NCBI GenBank assembly: GCA_905182025.1
Contig: CAJJAA010000013.1
Span: forward strand, 41,505 to 105,504
Length of the DNA stretch: 64,000 nt
Direction of reading: 5' to 3'
From: an uncultured OM182 clade bacterium
GTDB lineage: Bacteria > Pseudomonadota > Gammaproteobacteria > Pseudomonadales > Azotimanducaceae
A model generated the notes under the pieces. The model saw only the letters and a program-made list of their open reading frames with translations, made no database searches and had not been told where the DNA came from. The position numbers were made by a program, and so were the translations under genes. The stretch's first letter is position 1, and each line of letters starts with the position of its first letter. This document shows, in pieces, positions 29,402 to 39,069 of this stretch.

Positions 29402-29560
29402 TTACGTTTTCAGCATCCTTACACTGGCACTTTCCCACGCCAAACGCTCACGAAACTTCAACACGGTAACGACATCTAAAAAATTTGGTCTACGGCTAAG
29501 CTGCTTTTTATAGTCTGTCAGAAAACAGTCAACTCGATAGGGTTTGGTTAGGACGGACAT
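29402..29560 (-). CDS. Possible small protein (52 aa)
   Basis: Fills the gap between two genes on the opposite strand; MSVLTKPYRVDCFLTDYKKQLSRRPNFLDVVTVLKFRERLAWESASVRMLKT has protein-like composition; longer ORF to 29662 overlaps comF. Confidence 0.35.
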   Translation of the reverse strand: MSVLTKPYRVDCFLTDYKKQLSRRPNFLDVVTVLKFRERLAWESASVRMLKT

Positions 29561-29582
29561 CATCACACAGCGGAACCTATTT

Positions 29583-30284
29583 ATGACAAACTGGCTCGAC
29601 AGGATTCTGTACAACATATTGCCTGGCCGCTGCGTTCTTTGCTTATCACCGACCAAACGCAACCTCGACCTATGTATAGGCTGTGAACTTGACTTACCTT
29701 TTAGCCGTTACACTTGCTGGCAATGTGGACTAACCCTACCGGAGTCGCAGGAACTCTGCGGACGTTGTTTAACATCCCCGCCACCCTTTTTGCATTGTTT
29801 TGCTGCTTTCGAATATCGGCCTCCGATAGATAAAATGATCGCCCAGTTCAAGAATAATCAGCAGCTAGCATTCGGTAGAGTCTTGTCGAAAATTTTGGCT
29901 AGACAGTACCTCAAGCAGCATCTGCGCTACCCCGATGTCTGGGTGCCTGTGCCTTTGCACAAGGACCGGCTAAAGTTCAGAGGCTTTAACCAAGCACTGG
30001 AAATCGCAAAGGTCATCGCATACGAAACAACGACACCTGTCATCGGCAATGCTTGCAGCAGAGTTAAGGCAACCGATGAACAAAAACAACTCTCAAGTCA
30101 GCAAAGGAAGCGGAATATTTCCGGTGCATTTGTCTGTGATACAGATTTCCAGAATGTCCATGTTGGCATCATAGATGACGTTATTACAACCACGGCAACC
30201 GTTGCAGAACTGAGTCGGGTTTTGCTCAAACAAGGCGCAGCAGATGTGCAGGTGGCTTGTCTTGCCAGAACACCTTTTCAATAG
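29583..30284 (+). CDS. comF: ComF-family amidophosphoribosyltransferase-like protein
   Basis: Zinc cysteines CVLCLSPTKRNLDLCIGC/CWQCGLTLPESQELCGRC; VPVPLHKDRLKFRGFNQALEIAK; PRPP loop VGIIDDVITTTATV. Confidence 0.88.
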   Translation: MTNWLDRILYNILPGRCVLCLSPTKRNLDLCIGCELDLPFSRYTCWQCGLTLPESQELCGRCLTSPPPFLHCFAAFEYRPPIDKMIAQFKNNQQLAFGRVLSKILARQYLKQHLRYPDVWVPVPLHKDRLKFRGFNQALEIAKVIAYETTTPVIGNACSRVKATDEQKQLSSQQRKRNISGAFVCDTDFQNVHVGIIDDVITTTATVAELSRVLLKQGAADVQVACLARTPFQ

Positions 30285-30394
30285 CCAAGCTATTGGCGGG
30301 CTCGCTTAGACAGTTATCGAGAACCTCGCTATCGCCCCCACCATCACCCCTATGATAAAGTCCACGCATTCAATTTTTCAAAAGGTTACAGGTC

Positions 30395-31246
30395 ATGGAG
30401 TGGGAACATATTAAACTCGTTGAGGACTTCGTCTCGAGCGCGGACAATCAGACGGATTCCGATAAAAGCTTCCATATCGTCATTTCTGATGGAGAAGTGC
30501 TTTCAATCGACGACGCGAGTCCTTGGCGACCTCTCATAGGCGACGAATTCCAATGGCTCGATATTACAAAGATTGCCAGTCACTACCTCGGTAGCGTCCA
30601 TGGTATCCCCATATATTGCGACGAGGTTGACCCCGATGCAGATGAACCACAAGGGTACACCTTCGGGACCCTATGGACGTTTCTTGGCTCTGTGGATGAA
30701 CAGACCTTCAACCTGATTGGCAAAGCCAAACAAATTGCCGATTGGTACCAAAATCACCGGTTCTGCGGCCAATGCGGCAAACCAACGGGCGATGCAGAAG
30801 CAGACCGCTCAAGAAAATGTGTCGATTGCGGTCAGATGTTCTATCCCAGACTTTCGCCCTCAATTATCGTACTTATCACTCGTGGTGAAGAGGTCCTGCT
30901 TGCCAAAAGCGTGCATGCTAAAGGTAACTTTTATTCTACCCTCGCCGGTTTTGTAGAACCTGGCGAATCTATCGAAGAGACTGTACATAGGGAAGTTATG
31001 GAAGAAGTGGGACTTAAAGTAAAGAATTTGAGGTATTTTAAGAGTCAAGCATGGCCATTCCCCAATTCACTCATGCTGGGTTTTATCGCTGACTACGACA
31101 GTGGCGAAATTAATATCCAGGAAGAAGAAATCGCTGACGCACAATGGTTTAACTATAAAAATATGCCCAACAAACCCGCGATGGTGTCAATCTCTGGCTG
31201 GCTAGTCGACGCATATATCAAAGAGCTGGAATCTGGAACTGACTAA
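30395..31246 (+). CDS. nudC: NADH/NAD-capped RNA pyrophosphatase NudC
   Basis: Zinc ribbon CGQCGKP...CVDCG, YPRLSPSIIVLI, Nudix box GFVEPGESIEETVHREVMEEVGL, SQAWPFPNSLMLGF. Confidence 0.93.
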   Translation: MEWEHIKLVEDFVSSADNQTDSDKSFHIVISDGEVLSIDDASPWRPLIGDEFQWLDITKIASHYLGSVHGIPIYCDEVDPDADEPQGYTFGTLWTFLGSVDEQTFNLIGKAKQIADWYQNHRFCGQCGKPTGDAEADRSRKCVDCGQMFYPRLSPSIIVLITRGEEVLLAKSVHAKGNFYSTLAGFVEPGESIEETVHREVMEEVGLKVKNLRYFKSQAWPFPNSLMLGFIADYDSGEINIQEEEIADAQWFNYKNMPNKPAMVSISGWLVDAYIKELESGTD

Positions 31247-32091
31247 TGCGCCGCGATCCAGCAAAGCGTCATGGCGTTAGCCTCGCTTGCTCAACAAGTT
31301 GTGCTTCTGCAATCTGTGCTTCAATAAAGATTGCAGGGCGCTTCGGCCTTTTCACATGCTGTCTTTTACTGCCTTTACTGTTTTCAAATTCGGCGCAGTC
31401 GGCGAACACACCCCGATTAACCATTGCGACAGCGTCGAACTTCAAAACAACCCTTGATGAAATCGTCTATGCGTTCCGTTCAGATAAAAACCTCTCTGAT
31501 ACAGACCTTGAAATTAATGTCATCAGCGCCTCTTCAGGGGTCATCTATAACCAACTTCAACATGGTGCCCCGTTCGATCTATTTCTGTCAGCGGACGCGG
31601 CGCGCGCCGAGCGATTCGCTAACGAAAATGAAATCCAATCGTTTGCTTATGCAATCGGCAAGCTGGTCTTTTGGCAACCGGCTAATCGAAACCCAACAAG
31701 GCAAGATCTCATCACTTTCAGCAGCCGACTTGCCATTGCCAATCCACTGCTGGCACCCTACGGTCAGGCGGCCATCGAAACGTTGATGGTCCTCAAGCCG
31801 AACCACAGCAATGAGATCAAGTTGATTCGTGGACAAAATATTAGCCAGGCTTACCATTTTGTTGATTCGGGTAATGTCGACGCCGGCTTAGTCGCGCTGT
31901 CGCAAATGGTCGCCAATAACATCGATCGCTATTGGTTAGTGCCACAGGACAGCCACGCTTTGATAGAACAACGTGGCGTGATCGTTAATACCCAGAATCT
32001 GCATGTGCAGGCCTTCGTCGAATACCTACTCTCAGCAGAAGGTCAGAGTATCGTCTTGGCGGCGGGCTATCGATCCCCGGAATCATCATAA
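31246..32091 (+). CDS. modA: Molybdate ABC transporter substrate-binding protein
   Basis: LTIATASNFKTTLDEIV...VISASSGVIYNQLQHGAPFDLFLSADAARAERF; followed by modB and modC. Confidence 0.92.
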   Translation: MRRDPAKRHGVSLACSTSCASAICASIKIAGRFGLFTCCLLLPLLFSNSAQSANTPRLTIATASNFKTTLDEIVYAFRSDKNLSDTDLEINVISASSGVIYNQLQHGAPFDLFLSADAARAERFANENEIQSFAYAIGKLVFWQPANRNPTRQDLITFSSRLAIANPLLAPYGQAAIETLMVLKPNHSNEIKLIRGQNISQAYHFVDSGNVDAGLVALSQMVANNIDRYWLVPQDSHALIEQRGVIVNTQNLHVQAFVEYLLSAEGQSIVLAAGYRSPESS

Positions 32092-32762
32092 TGAACGGAA
32101 CAGATATCGCAGCATTGGTCCTAACACTGAAGCTCGCCAGCGTGACGACATTATTACTCATCATTTTTTTTACACCTCTGGCATGGTGGCTTGCAAGAAC
32201 GACGCGACCGATAAAAGCGCTGATCGAACCCTTGGTCGCGTTACCTATCGTACTACCGCCCACGGTGCTGGGCTTCTATTTACTGATTGCCTTTTCACCT
32301 AACAACATCATTGGTCAAATGTGGTTTTCACTCACGGGTGAACCACTCGCGTTCACGTTTAGCGCGCTCGTCATCGGTTCCGTTATCTATTCTCTACCTT
32401 TTTACGTTCAACCTCTGCAGGTTGCGTTTCAGAACATCTCGCAGGACCTTCTCAACAGCGCTGCCACCCTCGGTGCAAGCCCCTTGGATCGGTTTTTCTC
32501 GGTGGTTGTTCCCGTTGCTCGGCGAGGGTTTATCGTGGCGATTACTTTAGCATTCGCGCACACCGTCGGAGAGTTCGGGATTGTCCTGATGATCGGCGGC
32601 AACATACCCGATGAAACACGCGTATTATCCATCGCCCTGTTCGACCACGTTGAAACGCTCAATTATGCGAACGCTCACATAATTGCAGCCGGCCTACTTG
32701 TCTTCTCCTTTCTGCTGCTATTTGTCGTCTATCGCCTTAACGGTAAGTCGGTACCCGCATGA
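32091..32762 (+). CDS. modB: Molybdate ABC transporter permease
   Basis: EPLVALPIVLPPTVLGFYLLIAF, AHTVGEFGIVLMIGGNIPDETRVLSIALFDHVE. Confidence 0.94.
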   Translation: MNGTDIAALVLTLKLASVTTLLLIIFFTPLAWWLARTTRPIKALIEPLVALPIVLPPTVLGFYLLIAFSPNNIIGQMWFSLTGEPLAFTFSALVIGSVIYSLPFYVQPLQVAFQNISQDLLNSAATLGASPLDRFFSVVVPVARRGFIVAITLAFAHTVGEFGIVLMIGGNIPDETRVLSIALFDHVETLNYANAHIIAAGLLVFSFLLLFVVYRLNGKSVPA

Positions 32763-33850
32763 GACAACTCAATGTCGGCATCGATATTCAACGTGACTCA
32801 GGCTTCGCGCTCAAACTGGAAATGCAAATAAAGGCGGGCGAAATAACCGCTCTGTATGGACCCTCTGGTTCAGGAAAATCAACAGTACTGAATTTGATTG
32901 CCGGCTTAGAACAACCGCAGGGCAACATTCAAATTAGGGCGCAAGACCAAATCTGGGTTGACGAATCAACCTTTCTCGACACCCACAAAAGAGCCGTAGG
33001 CTATGTGACCCAAAGGCCAGCCTTGCTTCCTCACCTCAACGTCTTGGGGAACCTTCAATATGCCAAACAACGCCGTCATAAAAATGCTGACATCGATATT
33101 GAACAGGTGTCTAGTTGGCTTGATATAAAAACGCTGCTCAACAAACCCGTTTCAAACCTATCTGGGGGAGAACAACAACGGGTATCAATCGCAAGGGCTC
33201 TGTTAAGCAGCCCGTCTGTGATGTTGATGGATGAACCACTTGGCTCCCTCGATAAAAATGCGCGTAATCGTATATTGCCGTTTATCAACCAGCTTCACGA
33301 AAGACTCGATTCGCCGTTTCTCTATGTTACCCACGCAATCGAAGAAGTTGCTTACCTCACTGACACGATCTACCTGATTGATGCTGGCCACATCCTCCAC
33401 TACGGCTCAACGTTCGAACTTGCGTCTTCATTAGAAATGAATAAACACGAGGGTAATGCAGCGGCTTCAGTGCTACTGTGTCAGCCTCTCGAATTCGATC
33501 AACAGGACAACCTGACTGCTCTTGCGTTAGCTGATCAGCAACTTTTGGTGCGGGGAAATCGCTCCGCACAAAAAAATCTAAGGCTACGTATTCCTGCCAG
33601 TGAGGTCAGCTTAACGCTGTCACATTCGCGAGACACCAGCATCCTGAACATACTTGCCGGCGAAGTAAGTGAGATTGCTATCGATGAAGAGGCGAATAGT
33701 GCGCTTGTAAAGGTTAAGATCGGCGATCAATACCTGTTATCTCGAATTACCCAACGGTCCTTAAAGAATTTGGCCCTGGAAATAGGTCAACCTGTGTACG
33801 CACAGATCAAAAGTGTGGGGCTACTCTCCGATTATGTCGACGCAAAATAG
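32759..33850 (+). CDS. modC: Molybdate ABC transporter ATP-binding protein
   Basis: Walker A YGPSGSGKST, LSGGEQQRVSIARALL, C-terminal TOBE-like domain; overlaps modB by 4 bp. Confidence 0.93.
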   Translation: MRQLNVGIDIQRDSGFALKLEMQIKAGEITALYGPSGSGKSTVLNLIAGLEQPQGNIQIRAQDQIWVDESTFLDTHKRAVGYVTQRPALLPHLNVLGNLQYAKQRRHKNADIDIEQVSSWLDIKTLLNKPVSNLSGGEQQRVSIARALLSSPSVMLMDEPLGSLDKNARNRILPFINQLHERLDSPFLYVTHAIEEVAYLTDTIYLIDAGHILHYGSTFELASSLEMNKHEGNAAASVLLCQPLEFDQQDNLTALALADQQLLVRGNRSAQKNLRLRIPASEVSLTLSHSRDTSILNILAGEVSEIAIDEEANSALVKVKIGDQYLLSRITQRSLKNLALEIGQPVYAQIKSVGLLSDYVDAK

Positions 33851-34832
33851 CGAACATCCGTTCAGCAAACTGACTCCGGACCATGTCATGGATGCAGTTG
33901 AAAGTGTCGGCTATCTTTGTGATGCGCGCATACTTGAACTGAACAGCTATGAAAACCGGGTCTATCAAATAGGCATTGAGGATGAAGAACCGGTTATTGG
34001 CAAGTTCTACAGACCGAATCGCTGGAGTCGAGAACAAATTTTGGAAGAACATGAATTCACTATCGAGCTAGCCGAGAATGACGTCTCAGTTGTACCGCCC
34101 TTGTTGTTGACCGGTGATACAACGCTGGCAACGTTTGGTGAGTTTGAATTCTGCCTTTATCCAAGGCGAGGTGGTCGAGCACCCAGCCTAGACGATCTCG
34201 ATAGTTTGCAGGTGTTGGGCCGGCATATCGGCCGCATTCATGCGTTTGGATCACAGAAGCGTTTCAAGTATCGACCACAAATATCCGTGCAGACTTACGG
34301 TATTGATTCCCGAACATTTTTGTTAGAAAACAATTTTATTCCAGATGACCTCATTCCCGCCTACGCCTCTGTCACTGAACAAATGTTAGTAGAGTTAGAG
34401 GCGATCTTCGACAATGCATCCGACATTAACCAAATTCGCTTACACGGTGATTGCCATATGGGAAATGTTTTGTGGCGAAACGAGATACCGCATTTTGTCG
34501 ACTTTGACGACGCGAGAACCGGACACCCAATACAAGATCTATGGATGATGCTGTCGGGTGAAGCGGATGAGCAGGCTCAACAGCTCACAGCAATCCTTAA
34601 GGGTTATAAAGATTTTTGCATGTTCGATCATCGACAGATTCGGCTTATTGAACCCTTACGCACGTTGAGAATGATGCATCACGCCTGTTGGATCGCTAGA
34701 CGTTGGGAAGATCCAGCGTTTCCACGCGCGTTCCCGTTCTTCAATACACCCCGGTTTTGGTCAGAACATATTCTCGAGTTAAGAGAACAATGGTCCAAAC
34801 TCTCTGAACCTTCACTACAGATATTGGATTAA
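33834..34832 (+). CDS. srkA: Stress-response kinase SrkA/RdoA (YihE family)
   Basis: LNSYENRVYQIGIEDEEPVIGKFYRPNRWSREQILEEHEF, LHGDCHMGNVLWR, HFVDFDDARTGHPIQDLWMMLSG; ATG at 33834 inside ORF opening at 33813. Confidence 0.92.
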   Translation: MSTQNSEHPFSKLTPDHVMDAVESVGYLCDARILELNSYENRVYQIGIEDEEPVIGKFYRPNRWSREQILEEHEFTIELAENDVSVVPPLLLTGDTTLATFGEFEFCLYPRRGGRAPSLDDLDSLQVLGRHIGRIHAFGSQKRFKYRPQISVQTYGIDSRTFLLENNFIPDDLIPAYASVTEQMLVELEAIFDNASDINQIRLHGDCHMGNVLWRNEIPHFVDFDDARTGHPIQDLWMMLSGEADEQAQQLTAILKGYKDFCMFDHRQIRLIEPLRTLRMMHHACWIARRWEDPAFPRAFPFFNTPRFWSEHILELREQWSKLSEPSLQILD

Positions 34833-34841
34833 AAGAACTAA

Positions 34842-36008
34842 TTAGATCGGTGTTAAATGACTGGATCGACTCATGTGTTTATTAACGACAGGATTCGCAT
34901 ACATCTCTAGCCACTTTCTTCGCCACGCCTCTTCACAGGTTTCCATGCGCTTTTCGTACTCACTGGTATCAGAAAATTTCACGCTCCCGCCTAATGCCTG
35001 CCAGGTGTCATAGAACGGTCCGCTAGAATCCTGCTGGGCTAATAGCTTCAATGCCCAGTAATTGATTTGATAGAGTTGGTAATTTTCGAGAATTTGACGA
35101 TCAAGCGCATTAGCCACCTCTTCCGCCGATTCAAAATCACCTTGTATTTTTTCACCGAAATTTAAATGCACCCGACCCTTAAACTCACCTAAACCTTTCA
35201 CTAAACTTAATAGGTCTTCGCCTGAGGGTTTGTCGTATGAGCCGTCAGTTTCAATCGCATAACGCTCCTTTGCCTTAAGACAATCGCAAGGATCAAACTC
35301 ATAAGAGATAGAAACAGGGATAATATTAAGACAAGCGACTGTATTTGCCAGAGGCTCTTTGCGTTTCGCCAAAGCAAACATTTTAACAATAGCGGGATCG
35401 GTATTATCAAGACCATCTTTAGCTCTACCTTCGCTTTGTGCAATCCATATTGATTGCTTCTCATCAATAGATTGATGAATATACTCGGAGGATTGTAGCA
35501 GCGCAGCATAGACTTTCTTCGCGCCCTCCTCAGATCGCCTTATAAAGAAACTCTTATTTAGCCGCATGATATCTGTCGCAAACTTACGCTGTATCAAATT
35601 ATCGCCCACAGCAATGCGAACCGTATCGTGCTCAGACAGCCATAAAGCATAATCAACTAACATCGAGTCACCTGCGATATCCCTATGATTGCCCACGTAG
35701 AGATAACCTTCATCTGATTGCAAAGAGCCTACTCCTTTGAAGACGAACTCCGTCATTGTGGTTTCGACAATACGCTTGGCATAGCTCGAAATCATTTGCT
35801 GAAATTCGCGCACACTAGCGACACTACCTAACTGCCCTTTCAAAAATCTTCTGACAAAAAACCGCACAAGATCGGGTACATAACGACTCAAACGCGGCGA
35901 ATGGTAACGTCCCAGAAAATCGAGAAAATCGATATCCGCTAGAAGTTCTTGTACTACTTTTTTTACCTCATCATCATGATAAGGTCTTATGTCATCAAAT
36001 TTTGTCAT
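34842..36008 (-). CDS. PlsC-type acyltransferase-domain protein
   Basis: LYVGNHRDIAGDSMLVDYAL and IWIAQSEGRAKDGLD (acyltransferase motifs). Confidence 0.78.
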   Translation of the reverse strand: MTKFDDIRPYHDDEVKKVVQELLADIDFLDFLGRYHSPRLSRYVPDLVRFFVRRFLKGQLGSVASVREFQQMISSYAKRIVETTMTEFVFKGVGSLQSDEGYLYVGNHRDIAGDSMLVDYALWLSEHDTVRIAVGDNLIQRKFATDIMRLNKSFFIRRSEEGAKKVYAALLQSSEYIHQSIDEKQSIWIAQSEGRAKDGLDNTDPAIVKMFALAKRKEPLANTVACLNIIPVSISYEFDPCDCLKAKERYAIETDGSYDKPSGEDLLSLVKGLGEFKGRVHLNFGEKIQGDFESAEEVANALDRQILENYQLYQINYWALKLLAQQDSSGPFYDTWQALGGSVKFSDTSEYEKRMETCEEAWRRKWLEMYANPVVNKHMSRSSHLTPI

Positions 36009-36185
36009 TGGCTACCTGAGTTACATCGCGGTATACCCTGCATCATCTTCAACTCAATATTTGAGCCGATTGAAGCGAATTTCCTACTGCAGCCAAACCT
36101 ATTGAACGGCAGTCGAGGGCACGATTAGATGTTTACTGACTAATTAGTATTTAATTTGTGCTGATTCGAGGATACAAATTCTAAC

Positions 36186-36704
36186 ATGACCGAACAGCTA
36201 GACATACGACCAGCAAGCCTAGCGGATATCCATCAGTTAACCGATATTTATAACCATTATGTTGAGCATACTGCGATCACCTTCGACCTAGCGCCCTGGT
36301 CAGTAAAAGATCGTACGTTGTGGTTTCAGCAATTCGCTGATTCGAAAGACAAGAACGCACCACACCGCTGCTATGTTGCCGTCGACGCACAAGATAAGGT
36401 TTTGGGCTATGCCGGCAGCGGCACGTTTCGCGATAAGGCAGCGTACAACGCATCTATCGAGACAACGATTTACCTAGCGCCGTCGTCAATCGGGCGCGGC
36501 ATTGGCAAACGTTTGTACCAGCATCTCATTAAGGCGCTGCAAGCAACGACTGCCCACAGAGCTTATGCCGTCATTTCGTTACCGAATGAGGCCAGCCTAG
36601 CGTTACATCGGTCGCTCGGGTTCGAGCAGGTCGGTAAACTGACAGAAGTTGGCTACAAATTTGATCAGTATTGGGACACAGCCTACCTTGAACTTCGCTT
36701 CTAG
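36186..36704 (+). CDS. GNAT-family N-acetyltransferase (phosphinothricin acetyltransferase-like)
   Basis: IRPASLADIHQLTDIYNHYVEHTAITFDLAPW, IYLAPSSIGRGIGKRLYQHLI, NEASLALHRSLGFEQVGKLTEVGYKFDQYWDTAYLE. Confidence 0.9.
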   Translation: MTEQLDIRPASLADIHQLTDIYNHYVEHTAITFDLAPWSVKDRTLWFQQFADSKDKNAPHRCYVAVDAQDKVLGYAGSGTFRDKAAYNASIETTIYLAPSSIGRGIGKRLYQHLIKALQATTAHRAYAVISLPNEASLALHRSLGFEQVGKLTEVGYKFDQYWDTAYLELRF

Positions 36705-36767
36705 GCGCAACTCGCCCGTTCACTCATTTTTTATCAACCATTTGATCGAGGCTTAACATCTGCGCGG

Positions 36768-37514
36768 CTAAGAAAAAATGAGAAATAACCCGATAGATAT
36801 CAAGATGACGAACACCAGACGTCGCAGAAAAATGTCTGGAATCACGTGAGAAAACTTAGTTGTCAGCAATGTTACAAACACAACAATCGGTACTGACAGT
36901 GCCGCAAGTACTAAAATCTCCTGATCAACTTGTCCCGCCACCGTTATCGAAACAGTTCGAAAGGACGTCGAGATCGCAAAGATCGCGAGTAAGCTGGCGC
37001 GAATCACATTCAGCTCAATAGGCTGTCGATACATAAAATAGGCCATGGGCGCGCCACCAGCGCCATACATGCCACCAATCAAACCGCCTGCGCCGCCAGT
37101 CAAGATGGTCATAAGCCGACTCGATTGGAACTCATAGGGCGTTGGTTTCAGCATCAAGAAAAAACCCGCTGAGACTATCACAAGCCCCAACATAAGACGC
37201 AACAGCCCCGCCGCCGAAACGGATAACAAATTGAGTAAAACAATCCCGACAATGATCATCGGCACCATACCCAGAGCAATGTCGATGATGACCTTTCTAT
37301 CCATAAACCGATGGGTTGTGCGAAGTGCCACCAGCGCGTTTACCAAACTAATGAAACCGACAACGGCAGCAGTTTTACCAATATCCGCAAGCCCTAATGC
37401 AGTGACGCCACCCATGATTATAAGACCCATGGCAAACCCGGTCGCCGTTTGGACCATGGCGCCAACACCTACAAGGAGCAAAAAGTAAATCGCATTGATG
37501 TCAAGATCTGGCAA
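36768..37514 (-). CDS. TauE/SafE-family membrane transporter
   Basis: ATGFAMGLIIMGGVTALG, GGAGGLIGGMYGAGGAPMAYFMYRQ; 7-8 TM segments. Confidence 0.88.
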   Translation of the reverse strand: MPDLDINAIYFLLLVGVGAMVQTATGFAMGLIIMGGVTALGLADIGKTAAVVGFISLVNALVALRTTHRFMDRKVIIDIALGMVPMIIVGIVLLNLLSVSAAGLLRLMLGLVIVSAGFFLMLKPTPYEFQSSRLMTILTGGAGGLIGGMYGAGGAPMAYFMYRQPIELNVIRASLLAIFAISTSFRTVSITVAGQVDQEILVLAALSVPIVVFVTLLTTKFSHVIPDIFLRRLVFVILISIGLFLIFS

Positions 37515-37585
37515 GGAGTAGATGATGTCCGTTAAAAAGTAGCATATTATCGTCGTCTTTCAGCAACCATGCACGGTAAATTACG

Positions 37586-38374
37586 ATGGACTATGGAATT
37601 GCGGGTAAAATTGCACTGGTTACAGGCAGTAACAGAGGCACCGGCCTAATCATTGCTCAAAGCCTTGCAGCTGAGGGCGCAAAGGTGCTTATCCATAGTT
37701 TAGCCGCAGGTGATTCAAACGAACCCGCCGCTCAAATTGCTAACGCGATACCTGTGTATGGTGATATCACGACAGACGCCGGTGCGGCTGATCTCATTAG
37801 CCAAATCAGAAGCCTCGATTTAAAAGTAGATCTACTCATTAATAACTACGGCACTGCACTGGCTGGCACCTGGGATTCCTTGAGTACAACTGACTGGATT
37901 GATGCCTATCAGAAGAACACGCTGTCGATTGTCAGGCTCGTTCAAGGTCTAAAATCAGATCTGATTAACTCGACACAAGGTCGTATCGTAAACTTGGGCA
38001 CAGTCGGCTCGGATCGCCCTAACAACAAAATGCCACACTACTATGCTGCAAAAGGGGCGCTGGCAAACCTCAATGTTGGTTTGGCAAAAGAGTTTTCAGG
38101 CACAGGCGTCACCGTTAATCTTGTTTCGCCCGGACTCATTCGGACACCGGAGGTTGAATCAGCCTATTTGAAGCGTGCCCAAGCCAAAGGCTGGGGCAAT
38201 ACATTCGATGAAGCAGAGGCAGAAATCGCCAAGCAGTTTGCACCCAGTCCGCTAGGTCGTATTGCCACCCGCGAAGAAGTCGCCAACGTCGTCACTTTTT
38301 TGAGCAGCATCGCTGCCAGCTTTGTGAATGGACAAAACCTTCGCGTCGATGGTGGCGCGCTTGATATTACTTAG
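37586..38374 (+). CDS. SDR-family oxidoreductase
   Basis: ALVTGSNRGTGLIIAQSLAAEGA, LLINNYG, YYAAKGALANLNVGLAKEF, FVNGQNLRVDGGALD. Confidence 0.92.
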   Translation: MDYGIAGKIALVTGSNRGTGLIIAQSLAAEGAKVLIHSLAAGDSNEPAAQIANAIPVYGDITTDAGAADLISQIRSLDLKVDLLINNYGTALAGTWDSLSTTDWIDAYQKNTLSIVRLVQGLKSDLINSTQGRIVNLGTVGSDRPNNKMPHYYAAKGALANLNVGLAKEFSGTGVTVNLVSPGLIRTPEVESAYLKRAQAKGWGNTFDEAEAEIAKQFAPSPLGRIATREEVANVVTFLSSIAASFVNGQNLRVDGGALDIT

Positions 38375-38407
38375 TCGCACACCCTCGGCACTCAAACGGA
38401 AAATTCA

Positions 38408-38821
38408 ATGCTCTGGATAAAAACGTTTCATATACTCTTTGTAATGGCTTGGATGGCGGGCTTGTTCTACATGCCAAGAATTTTTGTCCATTACGTCGAG
38501 GGTAAAAATGCAGGCGAGGATGTGCGTCGGTTAGTGACGATGGGTACCAAGTTGTTCAAGTTCTCGAGCCTCATGGCTTCAATCGCACTAGGGCTCGGCG
38601 TATGGTTATGGCTAGGTTATGGCTTCCAAGGCACATGGCTTTGGGTGAAACTCGCGCTGGTCGGTGTTTTGTTAGCCTATCATTGGCAATGTCTGCGATA
38701 TCTTCGCAAGTTACAAAGCGATTCGACTATTCCAAGCTCACTATTCTTTCGCGTCTTCAACGAAGGTGCGCTGATCATTGTCGTACCTATATTGATCATG
38801 GTCGTTATTAAGCCCTTTTAA
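38408..38821 (+). CDS. hemJ: Protoporphyrinogen IX oxidase HemJ
   Basis: WIKTFHILFVMAWMAGLFYMPRIFVHYVEG, WLWVKLALVGVLLAYHWQC, FRVFNEGALIIVVPILIMVVIKPF. Confidence 0.9.
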   Translation: MLWIKTFHILFVMAWMAGLFYMPRIFVHYVEGKNAGEDVRRLVTMGTKLFKFSSLMASIALGLGVWLWLGYGFQGTWLWVKLALVGVLLAYHWQCLRYLRKLQSDSTIPSSLFFRVFNEGALIIVVPILIMVVIKPF

Positions 38822-38844
38822 TAACCCCATACCTGTGACCATTA

Positions 38845-39039
38845 TTAATCATCGTTTTTACCAACTATTTCATATTGACCAACGGGTTTACACAAGTTCA
38901 GCGCTGCGAGCCAATCATCGCGAGTCAGAGATCGGTAATCTCCTCGCGGTGGCCCACCTGAATTGTTGACTGGGATATCGATATTTGAGTAATGGCTAAT
39001 GAGCAACTCGCGGCTATCTTGATTGGCTAGATCCATCAC
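38845..39039 (-). pseudogene. SDR gene remnant
   Basis: NIDIPVNNSGGPPRGDYRSLTRDDWLAALNLCKPVG matches the central NNSGGPPPGD part of an SDR, without Rossmann start or YxxxK. Confidence 0.6.
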
Positions 39040-39069
39040 CTGCTCACATTTATTATTTTTTTTGTTGGC

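Noticed and set aside
36009-36185. TACTAATTAGTA palindrome as an operator
   Set aside because: Short AT-rich palindrome in an AT-rich promoter gap; no supporting regulator nearby
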